The translations under genes were made by a program, and so were the position numbers. Of a stretch of DNA of 64,000 nt, positions 1 through 12,430 are shown piece by piece. The stretch is taken from NCBI GenBank assembly GCA_030141605.1, contig JAQGDQ010000001.1, forward strand, positions 744,001-808,000, written 5' to 3'. The stretch is from Tubiluchus corallicola (taxonomy: Eukaryota; Priapulida; Priapulimorpha; Priapulimorphida; Tubiluchidae). The notes beneath the pieces are model-generated. The model ran no database searches. It saw only the letters and a list, made by a program, of their open reading frames with translations, and had not been told where the DNA came from. Numbering within the stretch: the stretch's first letter is position 1; every line of letters starts with the position of its first letter.

Positions 1-86
1 GACTATTAACATTTTTGCATTTTTTTATTTTTTCATTTCATTTTATTTTTTCAGATGATTAAATCTTATGTAATTTTTTGTTTCAG

Positions 87-2347
87 ATCTGGAGTATGAA
101 GCAAGAATCATGCGTACATGACTTGCAAGCGCATTCTAAGGAAATTTATACAATTAAATGGAGTCCCACAGGTCCAGGAACAAATAATCCAAACATGAGT
201 TTAGTATTAGCTAGGTAAGTATCCTGCCAGCTTAAAACATGACATTCAGGAGAAACTACTGTTCACTAGCATATTAAACGAAAAAGTCCTAGGTGGGAAA
301 TTTTTGCTTTACTTTTTAACTAGAGTACTGTCAACGTGACAGATGTATCAAAATATGTCATACAGTCTACAGTTATAGCATATATTTTGGTCATCATTTT
401 TTGTGTGAAATAAAGATAGTGTTATTGACTAAATTTTATTTAAAAATATGATGGTTTCAGTGCATCATTTGACTCGACTGTCCGATTATGGGATGTTGAA
501 CAGGGGGCCTGTAAACACACGTTAACCAAACATCAAGAGCCTGTATATAGTGTGGCCTTTAGTCCAGATGGAAAATATCTCGCCAGTGGCTCATTTGATA
601 GATGTGTTTATATATGGTCTGTACAGGTAAGCTTTACAAGTCTCTTATGTTTGACGTTCTCATGTTTGTGATGGACACTATTATAGTGACATTTTTCTTT
701 TTTCTATTGTGCTTCAATCTGTTACATTAGTTGGTTAGGTAAAGGGATACTACCTTTTGTGTTTTACTTACGGTTTGCAGCAATCCATAGAGCAGTTACC
801 AGTAGACCATTGCCATTGCCATTATAAATAGTGCTGCAAAGCCAACTTCTGGATAATCCACAATTGCTTTCCAAATACTAATCAGAGATTATGCAAAATG
901 ATACCCGAGTTAAACCATTAGGTGTATGCCACGTGATTCTCATGCATGTCACAAATTAGCTAACAACAGCATTTTAACTACTGATCTATGGTTAACTAAT
1001 TTGTAGTTATTTTCGAGTTCTGTAAGAAATAATGAGAAAGTAGATATTGTCACATGACTCAGATCGCTCAGTGCTCTATCAAAAAAGGTCTAAAGTAACA
1101 GTCACAATGTGGTGTATTGTAAATCTGTTCTAAAATATCTTTGCAAGGCATAGGCATTGATCTTTTTTTACTGTTAGAATAAAAGGAGCTTAGAGATTTG
1201 TTATTTTCTGGTCGTAGTTGTACAAGCGTAAATCTGTGTGTACAAGTAAATTAATTAATTTGTTTTCCGTATTTCAGAATGGCACCTTAGTTAATAGTTA
1301 TAAAGGCACCGGTGGTATATTTGAGGTTTGTTGGAATCATACAGGAGATAAAGTTGGAGCCAGTGCATCTGATGGTTCAGTAAGTTTTTTCATTGTTTGT
1401 GCATGAAAAGCTGAAATCATAATTTACCTGGCTTGTTATGAAACTTAGAGGTATTTAATCAGTTGATAACTAGTTTGAGATTTTTTACATGCATTAGTTG
1501 GATTATTGTTCAGTCTAGTGAAAGAAGTAACATTACCTTAATACATGATTTATTTTACCAGGGATAATATTGTTTCATTCTTGTGCTTATAGCAGATTTT
1601 ATGGCGTAATATGTTGGTTAGAAATTATTGCAAGTACCGTATTTTCCCATGTATAAGAGACCCTTGTGTATAAGAGACCCCTTCAATTTTTAGGCAAAAA
1701 TTCTGGAAAAAAGTTTTTTGGTAATGAATAACTTTATTCATCATAGAAATCATTAAATTCCTCATCACTCTCATCAAAAATATCAACTGGAGTCAGACCT
1801 TCAGCAATTCCAGCCAGTTCATCATCAGAGGAGTCACTCTGCTCAAAATTGGCATTGTCCTCTTTTGACATTTAAAAAAATAATAACTTACCCGGTACAT
1901 TAATTTTATCATTAGAATTTAGCCATGGAGAAGATTTATTGAAAGGAAACTATAATTATTCGAAATAAAACAGTTGTAGAGCACTTATTTCTTTAAAATC
2001 ATTAGTGTCACAATTTATGCATCTTATTGAAAAGACTTACTCCCATGTATAAGAGACCCCTTATTTTTAAAGTGAAAATTCTGAGCAAAAAAGGGTCTCT
2101 TATACACGGGAAAATACGGTAGTTTGTCTACTGCAACAATATTTGTTTTTGTAATTCAACAATAAATTTTGTTACTTAATCAGTATGTAAATATATGATG
2201 GTATAGTATATAATTGATCAGTTTTGCAATGAATGCCAATTAATGCTGTCATTGCTCATTGGCAATGTAGATGTAATAGAATTATGTTTCAAGTTTATTA
2301 ATTCTTATTTACTTCTTTAGGTGTTTGTATTGGATCTCAGAAAGTGA
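87..2347 (+). CDS. TBL1XR1: TBL1/TBL1XR1-type WD40 corepressor subunit, C-terminal exons (5' part outside window)
   Basis: Four exons are visible: 87-214, 461-626, 1278-1379 and 2321-2347 (stop TGA). All have GT-AG borders and their phases join in frame. They encode the last three or so WD40 blades. Diagnostic stretches are [39 protein letters not shown] and the terminus VFVLDLRK, nearly identical to vertebrate TBL1XR1 and fly Ebi. Family knowledge: TBL1-type proteins sit in the nuclear NCoR/SMRT-HDAC3 complex and bind histones and ubiquitin machinery through the WD40 propeller. The N-terminal LisH and F-box-like parts lie left of the window. The last exon holds only nine codons including the stop, behind a 941-bp intron that hosts a transposon relic (1637-2119). 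TBL1X and TBL1XR1 split within vertebrates, so the symbol means the single ancestral type. Confidence 0.95.
1637..2119. mobile_element. TA-flanked terminal-inverted-repeat DNA transposon relic in the last TBL1XR1 intron
   Basis: The element starts CCGTATTTTCCCATGTATAA and ends in the near-perfect inverse, ...TTATACACGGGAAAATACGG. It is flanked on both sides by TA (1635-1636 and 2120-2121), the target duplication of Tc1/mariner/pogo elements. The motif GTATAAGAGACCC recurs just inside both ends, so each end can fold on itself. On the minus strand 1871-1734 is an open frame of 45 codons that is Ser/Asp/Glu-rich and ends [10 protein letters not shown], resembling the acidic tail of pogo/Tigger-type transposases. 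The rest of a transposase is missing, so this is an internally deleted, non-autonomous copy. The superfamily is inferred from TA flanks and tail only. Confidence 0.7.
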
Positions 2348-5300
2348 ATTAATTGCATACACAAATGCACTACCTCAGTTTGCAATGGCATAAATGCAAA
2401 TAGCACTGCCACAAGGTACATTCATCTCGCCTTATGAGGCAGTCTGCAGCTATTGATATTAGTGGTTCTTTATTGGTTACTGCATCTTTTGAAATCATCA
2501 AATTCTTGGAGTGGAATTTTGGATCTCCAGATAGATTTAGTACACAATAATGGTAATTGAAATGGTAAAGTTATTTGTTTTAGGCATTGTACAACTCTTT
2601 GTTACCTTGAGCTGTGCAATATGTGAATGTCGTTTATAAAAATGAACCAACAACACTAAGTGCATATAGTGTACTTATATGATGGTAATGTAACTCTTTT
2701 AAGGTAAATTGCAACTGAAGGTGAAATATTTCTCGCTCAAGTAGTCGCATAAGCACTTGTATGTAGAGAAACTAAACTGCAGAAGTAAGCTTTGTAAGTA
2801 GAACTTTCCATACTGCAAAATAGGTGCAGTTTCTAGACCAGCCAAAAAACTTCATTGTCACAAAATCACGCTTGGTAAAACTCGTCTAATCCATTTTATT
2901 TGCGGTTTGTTTTAACTGGGATTGTACAAAAGTGTTATCTGGCGGCTTGCATAGGTTTGCCTTGAATCACTGATGAATGTGGTCAATGGTTGTGAAAACA
3001 ATATCTGTATGTGTTTGCGTGTGTGAGTGTGCTTGTGCATGTGGCTAATGTCTGAGACACATAGAAATGGTATATATATTCCATCTGTAATACACTGCTC
3101 ATTGGGCTTCATTGTGTTATTTCAGTATACACCATTTTTTGTAAAAGGTAAGCTAGCAAAGTTTATACTTATGGCTGAACTCCTAAGTGTTAGTGCAACG
3201 CTGCATTTGTTTTGAGTGTCATTTATCTAAGGTTCTAAATGTAAATGTGTACATTCATTATGGCATTTTTATGATCTATTATGAGATGAAATATTTGATC
3301 TTTTCAAATAATTTTGTATATTTTATAATTATATTGTTAGCTAGCTTGAGCTAACCTTAATTACATGACTTATAATATTATGCCGTTTAACATTTGAAGC
3401 GCAGTGTAATACTAAGTCTCAATATTATGGTTACTGGTTTAATCAAGACCGATGCAGTCCTAAAATATAGATGTGTATATATTGCAAGGTAGGTATCTCC
3501 GAGAAGTTTATCTTGCCATTTAAATATGATTTGACACCCTTAGTAAAATACAAAGACGTTACCTTTGTAAAAATGCTCTGTACAAAATTTGCAATGTATG
3601 TGCCGCACAGAACCAGTGATGTTTCTGTGTTGCAGTATTTTTTGTTTTTAATCACCAGTAATTGAACTACATTGTATGTTAGATTAAGTAAATAATAATT
3701 TCAAGCCCGTCCATTTTCTCATTTGATGTTTACATTGGATTAAAAGAGTATTACATGAAATTTAAAACAAGTAGAAAACAAATCGAAAGTTGTAGGTCTG
3801 CAAAATTGACTTGCCTTTACACTGTAGTAATTTGCAATCTTTTTTTGAATTTCCGTCTCTGGATATTTGTTGGAAGACTGAAAATTACAATAGGCTTTTT
3901 AATTGTATTTCTAAGCAATAGCTTTCGTACATGGTTATTTTAATTGTGGTAGAACTTATTGTTACAATTTGGTGTTTCAAAGTGAATGTGTGTTAGATTT
4001 GAATATTTTATTTTTTGGGGCTACACTGGAAAATATGTACACATATCTAATACATGAAATGAATTGGAAAGCTTCGAAAAATTTGGAAAAATAAACCTGT
4101 AAATTTTTGATTTGGTAATAACTATAAAGCAAAAGCAAGTCTTTGTGTCATAGTTACTCAAATAGCGATAAGCTGTTCACTGTTGTATAAACACATTTGT
4201 AAATGTACTGTGCAGTCATTTTATTACAATTTTTGAATTTTTAGAGTTCTGACTGCGATAATTTCGCTGCATTTTTCATAACAATAAGTACTGTTAAATT
4301 CTGTACAATCACTTGGCAACAAAGATAACTATATTTTGGTATTTATACAATCTCACTTTGGTTTTCAGTCTTTGCTTCTTTGGTCTATTAAAAGATTGTG
4401 CAGTTTTTCTGGCAATGTACTGCTTAAGTAATGATGCAGTATTAAATGCAATACACAAAAGTTTATGATAAAGTGTTTCGTCGTAGTTTAATGCTCACTG
4501 TAGTGGTATCATTCATAAACCTTAGCCGTTTGCCTCACAGAGGAGGATGTATAAAATTATACATCTGAGCATGGCTGAGACATCAGTTTTGCTGGCTCAG
4601 TGGCTTATCTTAAGCGTAGTTCCCACACATGGCAAAATTCCTTGAGGAAAGCTTTGTTTTCTATGGTGCATTTGACACAGATCCTCGTAGTTTTCCTCCT
4701 GAGAAATTCTGTCACCAGCTGCAGCTTGGCATCTCTTCTGAAGAATTTTGCTGCTTGGTACAAATGGAATGTTTCATTTCATGTTATTAGTGAATGGTTT
4801 ACAACTTTGCACATCACATTTTCAACAAAAAATGAAGAAAACAGTCCTTTAGGGCAGAAGAAACTTGTCTGTTTTAAGCCCTCTGAATAGATATGTTCAA
4901 TTACCATTTAACATTTCCATTTCATTATTTTCATGTATCACTTTAGCATGTTAACACAAGTTCTAAGTCTGACATGTTGTAGTACTTGAGCTATGGTTAT
5001 TGTTATTATGTAATCGCAGGGATCATTCGAGGTAGAAGATCGATTGACTATGGAAAAACAGTTGACATTTTTCAAGTGATTATAAAAACCTGAGATGTTC
5101 ATTGATACGATCCGAGCTTCCAACTGAAATACTTAATGAAATGCAATTTATTCCATTAAAAATAAGAGCAACCATTGTGCACTTCTAAAATTGGTCATTT
5201 CGAAATTTATAAGAAAAATAAGAAGAATTTAAAGAATGAATAGACTGGGATAAAGTTGTAGTAGTTTTGCAATGGTGTTCAGTGGCTACTCTATTTTTTT

Positions 5301-7464
5301 AATATTTCAAGAATTGCATTCGTTTCTTAACACGCCAGATTTACCTTCAGTTATAACTATTTTTTTACAAGAAAGAGAAAAGCATCCTATTTCTTGCTAT
5401 GTGAAAAAGAAGCTTTAATTGTAAAGCTAAGAGTTATACACAATGACAGTGTCCTGCTAGTAAGTAAAGTTGTTTGATTCGTACTAATTTTTCAAAAAGA
5501 AAACACACATTCAATGCTAATGCTTAGTTGGTTTTTTTTTACTATATACAGATACACCTCAGAAACGTTATCACATTATGTAGTATTACAAGAAAAAAAA
5601 TGACACGTAAAAATTGCACAAGCAGCGGTTTCGGGCAAGTTGTTATCACTGTCAAAAACTCCGCATTCTAATGACCCAATTTGGTAATTTTAGTTTTGTC
5701 AGAATGGCGCGTACTCATGATTTTGTCTTTATTTTCTTGCTGAATAAGCGAGTACTTCAATAGGTGTAAGTCGAAACGCAGGCCTTGCAAACTATTAGGC
5801 CTGATGGGTAGTTGCTATCTTACTATGTAAACGAGTGTATGTACTATGTAAAAACTCGTTGCAAGGACGCTTTTGATCGACTCAAAGAACCGTGTTTAGC
5901 GCAACCAATCTGCGACCAGGTGAGCACATCAATGAAAAATGGGTCGATTTGGGCCTATTTATACTGACTGTGGCTATAACTGGGCAACTTCCTTGCTTTT
6001 AAATGTTTACTTCGGTTTCTCTGGATCTTTTTGCACATACTGATGTAACACACATTACGCAAAACATTCTAATCGAAAACACTAAAAAAGACTGGGATCT
6101 CTTGTTAGATTCACACACAGTTTCACGCATACGCACCATCCGACTAATAGGTGTTAGAGATGTACCCTTGATACACGACACAAACACCTTGAACGTAGGT
6201 GCCGAAGTGTGTAAAATGTGTTAAGAACCTATGAAAATGCGCCCTGACAATCTGTGGGGCGCAACACATTCTATTATAGAAGAAGTTGAAAAGAATATGT
6301 TTATTATTTTGATTATATCAGGGCTTCTCATTTCCATAATTTACATAAACCCTACACTTAGCATAATCATTTGAATTGGGTATTTTTTAATTTACTATAA
6401 TTATTTTAGTTATGGAATTATCCAATACAGCAGATAGCGGCACATGCTGAGAATAAACTTGCAGAGCGAATGGTGAAACGCCTGGTTTTATTGATTTTTA
6501 TGAAATGACCGACTCCCCTCGTCTGGTAATGCAATCGTCCATTCTGGTTTTCGACGGCTAGTCTTTGTGCAGCAAGGCTGAGGGAGAGTTTGAGGGGTAT
6601 GTCTATGGAGCACAAAGATTTAATGCTGCATGACTTTATCAACTGTGATAGGAAGATGTTGGATTTTTGATGCATGTTGCGCGTGTTTTAAAGTCTTCTT
6701 CACTCTTCTTAGGTATTACGTCGCACTTTTTGCGTCAGGTACGTTGATATTTTTTGCTTGTTTAGTAATACGTACCTCTATTGCAGGATATGTATAGCCT
6801 TACAAAAAAACTGTAGGATCAAGCGAATTTAGGCTTACTTAAATCTAATAGTAATATAATTGTAGTGTAATAATACGCGAAATAGTCTATCAGAAGCTTA
6901 TCATCATAGATCTTTTATTGCATGTTGATAAAAGTGATAGCTCTAATTAATTCCATGGATTATTATTTAATAAATTAAAAAATTATTTTATACCTCTATA
7001 CTACTGTTTCTATTTAAACTGCATGATGGTTCTGCTAGATTACCTAGAGTTCTAGTTTTACCACTTTAATATTTTTTGCTGACTTTATTTTTTAGAATCA
7101 GTTTTTCATTTCTTTTTGGAAAATTTAATACTGAAATTACTTGACGTAACCCTAGTCTCAGGACATGTATATAGCACTTCTAGTACTTAACATTGCGCTA
7201 CACAAATACTAACTATATACATAATAATAATAATAGTGCACCTAATCATAGACGTAGACATGGACATTTTCACCTTTATTGAAGATACTTATACTACATA
7301 CGGTGTACATGAAATTTTTTGTTTATGCTTTGCACAGACTAGCTAGGCAATTAGCACAAAGTTTATCAATGTAATTAAATTCAGCTGTACATATAAATCT
7401 AAATGTTACAATAAATTATTGCAAATTTAAATTCATTATAAATGTTACAATATCCTATCAATAA
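2348..7464. other. 3' flank of TBL1XR1 and intergenic DNA without a recognised gene
   Basis: The stretch begins as the probable 3' UTR of the TBL1XR1-type gene, then becomes AT-rich non-coding DNA. Short open frames occur (for example 4600-4890 + and 6003-6224 +, the latter ending CKMC), but I could not tie any to a protein family, splice context or promoter. A GC-richer patch at about 5.6-6.7 kb may be an old repeat. No RNA gene was seen. Confidence 0.6.
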
Positions 7465-7960
7465 AACATCCAAGGCACTTGCAGTCATCAACTACTTCTA
7501 CGTAAGTATTATTGGTGTCAACAAGCATAATCTTAGATCTATTTTGAATTGGAAGTCGAATATAATTCCTTAGTTTTTGATGCATTTTACTACTGCACCA
7601 CTCAATACCATTGCTGAGGACAAGTTTATAGTTAACTCATCATTGTTTAAAACAATACCTAAAATCACAGTGTCGTCCTGCATCTGAATATTTAATAATT
7701 TTTAATTGGTTTCTTTGCAACTTAGATCATTTGTGTAGAACACAAAAAGGAGAGATGACAAAATACAGTCTTGTGGATTTCCTGTGTTGACCTCAGTGAT
7801 AGAAGAGACTACACACTTAGTCTGAACAAACCGTTTTGAATTCTATGTGTCATAAAATCTAACATAATTTGTTTCAAAACACAAGGAACCTTAAACTTGG
7901 AAAGCTTTTGGCTGTACTGTATTAAATGCAGAGGAAAGTGAATAAAAGGATTTCTAACAT
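7465..7960 (-). pseudogene. LINE reverse-transcriptase relic (minus strand)
   Basis: Read on the minus strand, broken frames give hallmarks of a non-LTR reverse transcriptase in order. First comes a stretch like SSAFNTVQ (finger/palm). Then GNPQDCILSSLLFVFYTNDL, the degenerate form of the usual G-PQG-LSP-LF-Y-NDL block. A decayed catalytic box follows, then IIFDFQFKID and DTNNTYVEVVDDCKCLG, the usual block ending in a FLG-type motif. Several frameshifts and stops show it is dead. No 5' end, endonuclease or tail is recognisable. Confidence 0.75.
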
Positions 7961-9189
7961 AATTAGATGATTTTTGATCTAAGTGTCTGTTTCTAATTAT
8001 AAGACAATTGGCAGCATCCCTAATAGACCTGTTCTTAACACCATTTTCACGCTTTCTGATTTGGTGATTATCCGGCTAGCATTTACCGTCTGTCTGTATT
8101 TTCTCTGAGTTATTATTGGTGATATTTACAGACTAATTTCGTTTTATATAAAATTATTATAATCATAACCATAATCTTTTTATTTATCTTGCAATACACG
8201 TAAAGTTATGTTACAATTAATTTGGAAAAAAATTGTGAAGAAAGGGCAGCGAAAGACCAATTGGTCATCCAGTCAGCTGCCCTTTGGTTAGTGATGAACA
8301 TTTTTATAAGGGCTGTGCTACAGTGTATTAGTGTTAGTACTGCTTGTAATTTGGATTTAATTCTTACAAATGACATTAAATTGATATGCTTGTAACGTGT
8401 TATATGTAACATATTAATACAATTCATACGCAGTAATAGTGTATATTAAAAAATCAAAAAAGAACTGAAAATAAAAATCTGACAACGGAAACATAAGGAC
8501 ATTGGCAACTGAAATATACTTCATGACATAAAGGAGCGTGAAGCCTGATTAGCGACGACGAGAGAAACAATATAGTCTATCTATAATAATATCATCTATT
8601 ACCTATCATTAGCGACTGTTGAATTGTGTTCACCTTTGGGGTTACTAATATAAGTGCTCTGCATCGGTTAGCAGCACGTGTCATGTACAGCAAACTGACC
8701 AAGCCATTATAATAAGTAGATTACTTTGTGTCTGCAATGCTGAAATCACTTGGTCTACTTGAATACAAAAGAAAAAACGCTTCTCTACAGCGTCGCATAG
8801 TGGTGCACCTTGAAAGACTTCAAGCCTGGTTTAAGTTTAATTGGGATTGGTTCGAAGGCTGTCATCCTTCTGTCATTAATTATGATTTTCAATTCATGGA
8901 ATTTATAATGTTACTTACTTGCTTCGTGCAATTACTATATAAGTTTTAGTTAATAACGACGACAGGGATCAATTTCGGATAGTTATTTGCCTGCACGGTT
9001 CTCAGGCTATTTATTCTACCACCACACAATAGACCTGTACCATCATTTATGCTTAATAATAGCTTAAACTGAATTGTTTGTTGGCGCATATTTGCTTTTC
9101 ATGGCCCGACTGCTACACTTCAAATTTGTAGCACTTTAGGCTTCAATCAAGTTTAGCTTTGAAACGCAATGCTTTTTCAGCCTTTGTGA
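7961..9189. other. Intergenic DNA, nothing recognised
   Basis: AT-rich sequence between a LINE relic and a SINE-like fragment. The short open frames here (for example 8728-8949 +) show no domain, splice context or family resemblance. Confidence 0.5.
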
Positions 9190-9345
9190 GGCTCTATTCC
9201 AGTTTGCACAGGGTTTGTGGGTTAGAATCTCACTCTTGTTGGGATTTGTCGAGCGCTGTTCCTTTTGGATAGGACACCCTGACGTCTTCCCAGGTCTACT
9301 CAGGGTACCTAGTTATGAGATGTGGGAAGAACGGCTGCCGTTCTC
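9190..9345 (+). repeat. Possible second SINE type (tRNA-like head, conserved-core-like body)
   Basis: A box-B-like stretch (GTGGGTTAGAATCTCAC) is followed by a GC-richer body containing TTTGGATAGGACACCCTGAC and a GGGAAGAACGG end. This layout resembles invertebrate tRNA-derived SINEs with a shared core. Only one copy is in the window, so it cannot be confirmed here. Confidence 0.3.
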
Positions 9346-10300
9346 GTCGTGTGCCGATTGCGAATAACAGGTGCTTTGTCTATTCATACGCCTTTAGGCA
9401 TGTCACAAATCTTCTATTTTCACTCGCATCGCCGTCAGATTATGAGAATAGTCTCGGACGTCAACCTGGTTTACAGTCTCCCAGGTCTCCATTAAATTCA
9501 GGAATCACTATAGAAAATTCCAGTATTACTGTGCTGTAGATAAGGCTACTATATTAACTGCCATTAAATCCAAATCCTCGAAAAACTTACCATGGTAAAC
9601 TTAATTACTTAATGTTGTCTTTAAACATATTAGTTGTGATCACTTTTTAGTTTTTTTCCTGATATTTCAACTAAAGAGTTAGTAATTAATCTATCCATTT
9701 CCTGAAAAGATAGTTTGATGTCCGACATGTGCTTCATACAATGCTGACACTAGATTTTACTACGTTCAAAGCTAAAATGGCATTCGCGTCCTACTTTAAC
9801 CAGAACGTTAATAGTTTTTATATTACACAAACAATTTTTCCTTGGACAAATACATTGACAAAGCGGAAAACACTAAGTTGATAATTTTTCAGAACTTATT
9901 ACAGCTTCTTTATTTTTGATTAACGCCTTGTATATTTCGACGTAGTCCACTCAGCTCGCTAATGATAAATGGGCCTATAATTCACCGTTCTATTATGAAG
10001 GGCGACTTTCAAGCGTGGAAATTAAACAAGACCGTATGAATCAAATCCGCGAACGTAGCGTTGTGACCGTGTTTACACTTCACTATACTGGTGGAGTGTG
10101 GTTAACTCATGTAATTACTTGTAGATTATTATGCTCAAACACGATTAACCAGTATGAACAATGCTCGTGACTCGTGAAATTTAAATTTCCCAACTTTGCA
10201 TACTATGGTTTTGCAGTTATTTAATGTTGCGAGACTTATGACTTGACGGACAAAGCCATTTGCCCCCTAATTGCCACATTTTGGCTATTGGCTTTGTGAC

Positions 10301-10465
10301 CAGACGGTTTACTCTAGTGGTAACGTGTGCACTTTCTGTCTGGGAGGTCGTTAGTTCGATACAGTGGCCGGGTCATACCAAAGACTAAAAATGGTACCTG
10401 CTGTCGTAGTACTTTAGGTAAAACTCGGGTAATAATAATCTGTTATGTAGGTCTAAATTTATTAT
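10301..10465 (+). repeat. tRNA-derived SINE, copy A
   Basis: This copy shares its layout with copies at 27532-27725 (minus) and 52706-52905 (plus). A tRNA-like head (CTCTAGTGGTAACGTG as box A region, GTTAGTTCGATAC as box B region) is followed by a CATACCAAAGACT block and an AATAATAATCTG block. It lies directly 5' of a LINE relic. The head is too diverged to be a working tRNA gene. Confidence 0.6.
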
Positions 10466-10544
10466 TTACACACTCGGCGTACAGTTGGCGAAAAAAGCTT
10501 TTGAGCTTATGTTAATTGTTAATTCAAAGGCCGACTTTAAATGA

Positions 10545-11735
10545 AAATTGTTAATATGTGGCACTTGTTTCAGACCCAAGCTTTTTATTTTGTCTGTACA
10601 CCTATTCATTACTGACCTGGGAGACTCTGGCGCTTTTAAATATGCGGATGATGTATCTAGCCAAGGTAATACAGAGACAATTAATAATAAAAAGCTCAGT
10701 GGTGTTGTTACAGTCTTTATAGGTGGTGCTGTAGGTGGAGATTAAAACTAAATAGTGCATCAGGTAAAACTGAAATTATACTATTGCTTTAAATAATGCG
10801 ACACTAAACGTACGGGCTGGAAGTAAAGGAATAAATTACGTCCAAGAAAGCAGAGTTCTAGGTGTAACTATAGATAGTGAGTTGGCATTTGATAAACATA
10901 AAATGTAAGAAGAACTCAATGGGACAGATTGGTGCAAATTAAACGGAAAAGTTACTTGTATAAAGGTTTTTCATTAACTACTATTATAGCCTATTTAACA
11001 GTTTTGTTATGCCAGTGATTATTTTCAGGTGGAGCTGCCTGGATTGCTCGTAAACATAGTATTTTGACGATTTTTTACGACTTTATGAGAACTGGAACTG
11101 ATTTAGGTTTTAGACCATCGCTTGATAAATTAGAACTGATTACCTTTTTGAAATCATTAGTAAAACGATTGCAATAAAATTAGTATTAAAAACATTGGCA
11201 GCCTCAGAAACGAATTTGGTTAAAAGAAACCTTGTTCAGGTAAACGGCAATACGAATGTTGGTCATACCATTTTCAAAACCACCATCTTGCGAGCACTGC
11301 CCAATTCCTAAAAATTAGTAAAAACTTCAAGATGTTTAACGTTCAGCTAACTGAAATTCCTACAGGCACGCTAAAATACTCAAAAAATATATCGATAAAT
11401 TTATCTTGCAAGCATGGGCAAAGCGCTGCTCTAATTGTATTTTTTTGGAGAATGTGCGTTCAACTCAAATGTAATTGATCTATGCCCACTAAAATTATGC
11501 ATCAGTCTAAGAGAAAGAAAAATAGAAAGATTTGCTTTTACCCTTTTAGCTGGACAAGCTGATTTTGGACCGTAATTTTTGTACCATATTGGATATGCAG
11601 ATACTGGTATACGTGAATGTATGAATGGTAGACAAAACTCCGCATCATTTATTGTTTGAATGCCACCTAGTTGATACAACAAAAAGAAATGCGTTAACGG
11701 ATAAATTACTGCGTTAAATAAATGACAATAACAGA
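10545..11735 (+). pseudogene. LINE ORF2 relic: RT palm to C-terminal zinc knuckle
   Basis: Broken frames on the plus strand follow the order of a LINE ORF2. A degenerate LF-L-V-I-DL block leads into GAFKYADDVS, where YADD is the RT catalytic box (about 10620-10660). Next comes ESRVLGVTIDSELAFDKH (about 10850-10900), the usual block after the palm. Near the end is PHHLLFECHLVDTTKRNA (about 11640-11690), the typical HxxxxC half of the C-terminal knuckle. Stops and frameshifts separate the blocks. Spacing is consistent with a single insertion. Confidence 0.8.
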
Positions 11736-12032
11736 TAAATAATGACGCGTTAGTTCTCCTAGATTTGCGAGCGCTAGCGCTCGAGGATTAAAACGTACCC
11801 TATGATTTATTTTATGTTTTTTTAAGCAGTTTACTTTCATACTTTCATTGTTGCACTGGTTCATTGATAGAATGACGAGGCCATTAATAGTTTAGACAAT
11901 CAAGTTAACATGTACTTTGTTGTTAACAAATGAAGCCACGTCAGCAATTAGCTTAGACTTAAAGGGAGAAAAGTTTGGCGGGTTTGAGACTTGGCGTGGT
12001 GGCATGTTGGCGAAGTGCAAGCATATGCTGGG

Positions 12033-12422
12033 TAGGGGTGAGCATTCTCTACCAGAAAGCGAATTCGAATCAAACCGAATTTGTGACTTCCGAATTCGAA
12101 TCGAACCGAACTTCAGTGTTTCGAATTCGAATTGAGATCGAAAGATTTTCGAACAAGTTTTCGAATCACCAGCAAAAATTAGTCTTACAAAGATCATGCA
12201 TATCACTAGATTTTGTTCTGCAATAAAACGACTAGTAATTTCTTTAAAATGGTGTGCAGAAATCACAGCTAAATTATGCTAATTGCATGATGTTTCAATC
12301 GTTTTAGTGATAAAGAACATGTGTGATTGAAGTGCTGAATTATTCGAATCTATAGTTTTGGATTCGAATCGAGTTCGAACTAAAAAAAAACTCTCGATTC
12401 GAACGTTCGATGCTCATCCCTA
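12033..12422. mobile_element. hAT-like non-autonomous element with perfect 8-bp target duplication
   Basis: The element runs from TAGGGGTGAGCAT to its near-inverse ATGCTCATCCCTA. It is flanked by an exact 8-bp direct repeat ATGCTGGG (12025-12032 and 12423-12430). An 8-bp duplication with TAGGG-type ends is the signature of hAT transposition. The interior is rich in TTCGAATTCGAA-type motifs near both ends, so the subterminal parts are also partly inverted. There is no transposase ORF. A second, 3'-truncated copy is at 31926-32257. The intact ends and duplication suggest a fairly recent insertion. Confidence 0.85.
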
Positions 12423-12430
12423 ATGCTGGG

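Noticed and set aside
1734-1871. An independent small host gene for an acidic protein
   Set aside because: It lies wholly inside a transposon bounded by inverted repeats, so a transposase remnant is the simpler reading.
10301-10380. A functional tRNA gene
   Set aside because: The tRNA-like head is diverged, does not fold cleanly and continues into a body shared with two other loci, so it is a SINE.
11892-12266. Long minus-strand frame and overlapping plus-strand frames
   Set aside because: They cross into the hAT-like element, whose TTCGAATTCGAA words create open frames on both strands.
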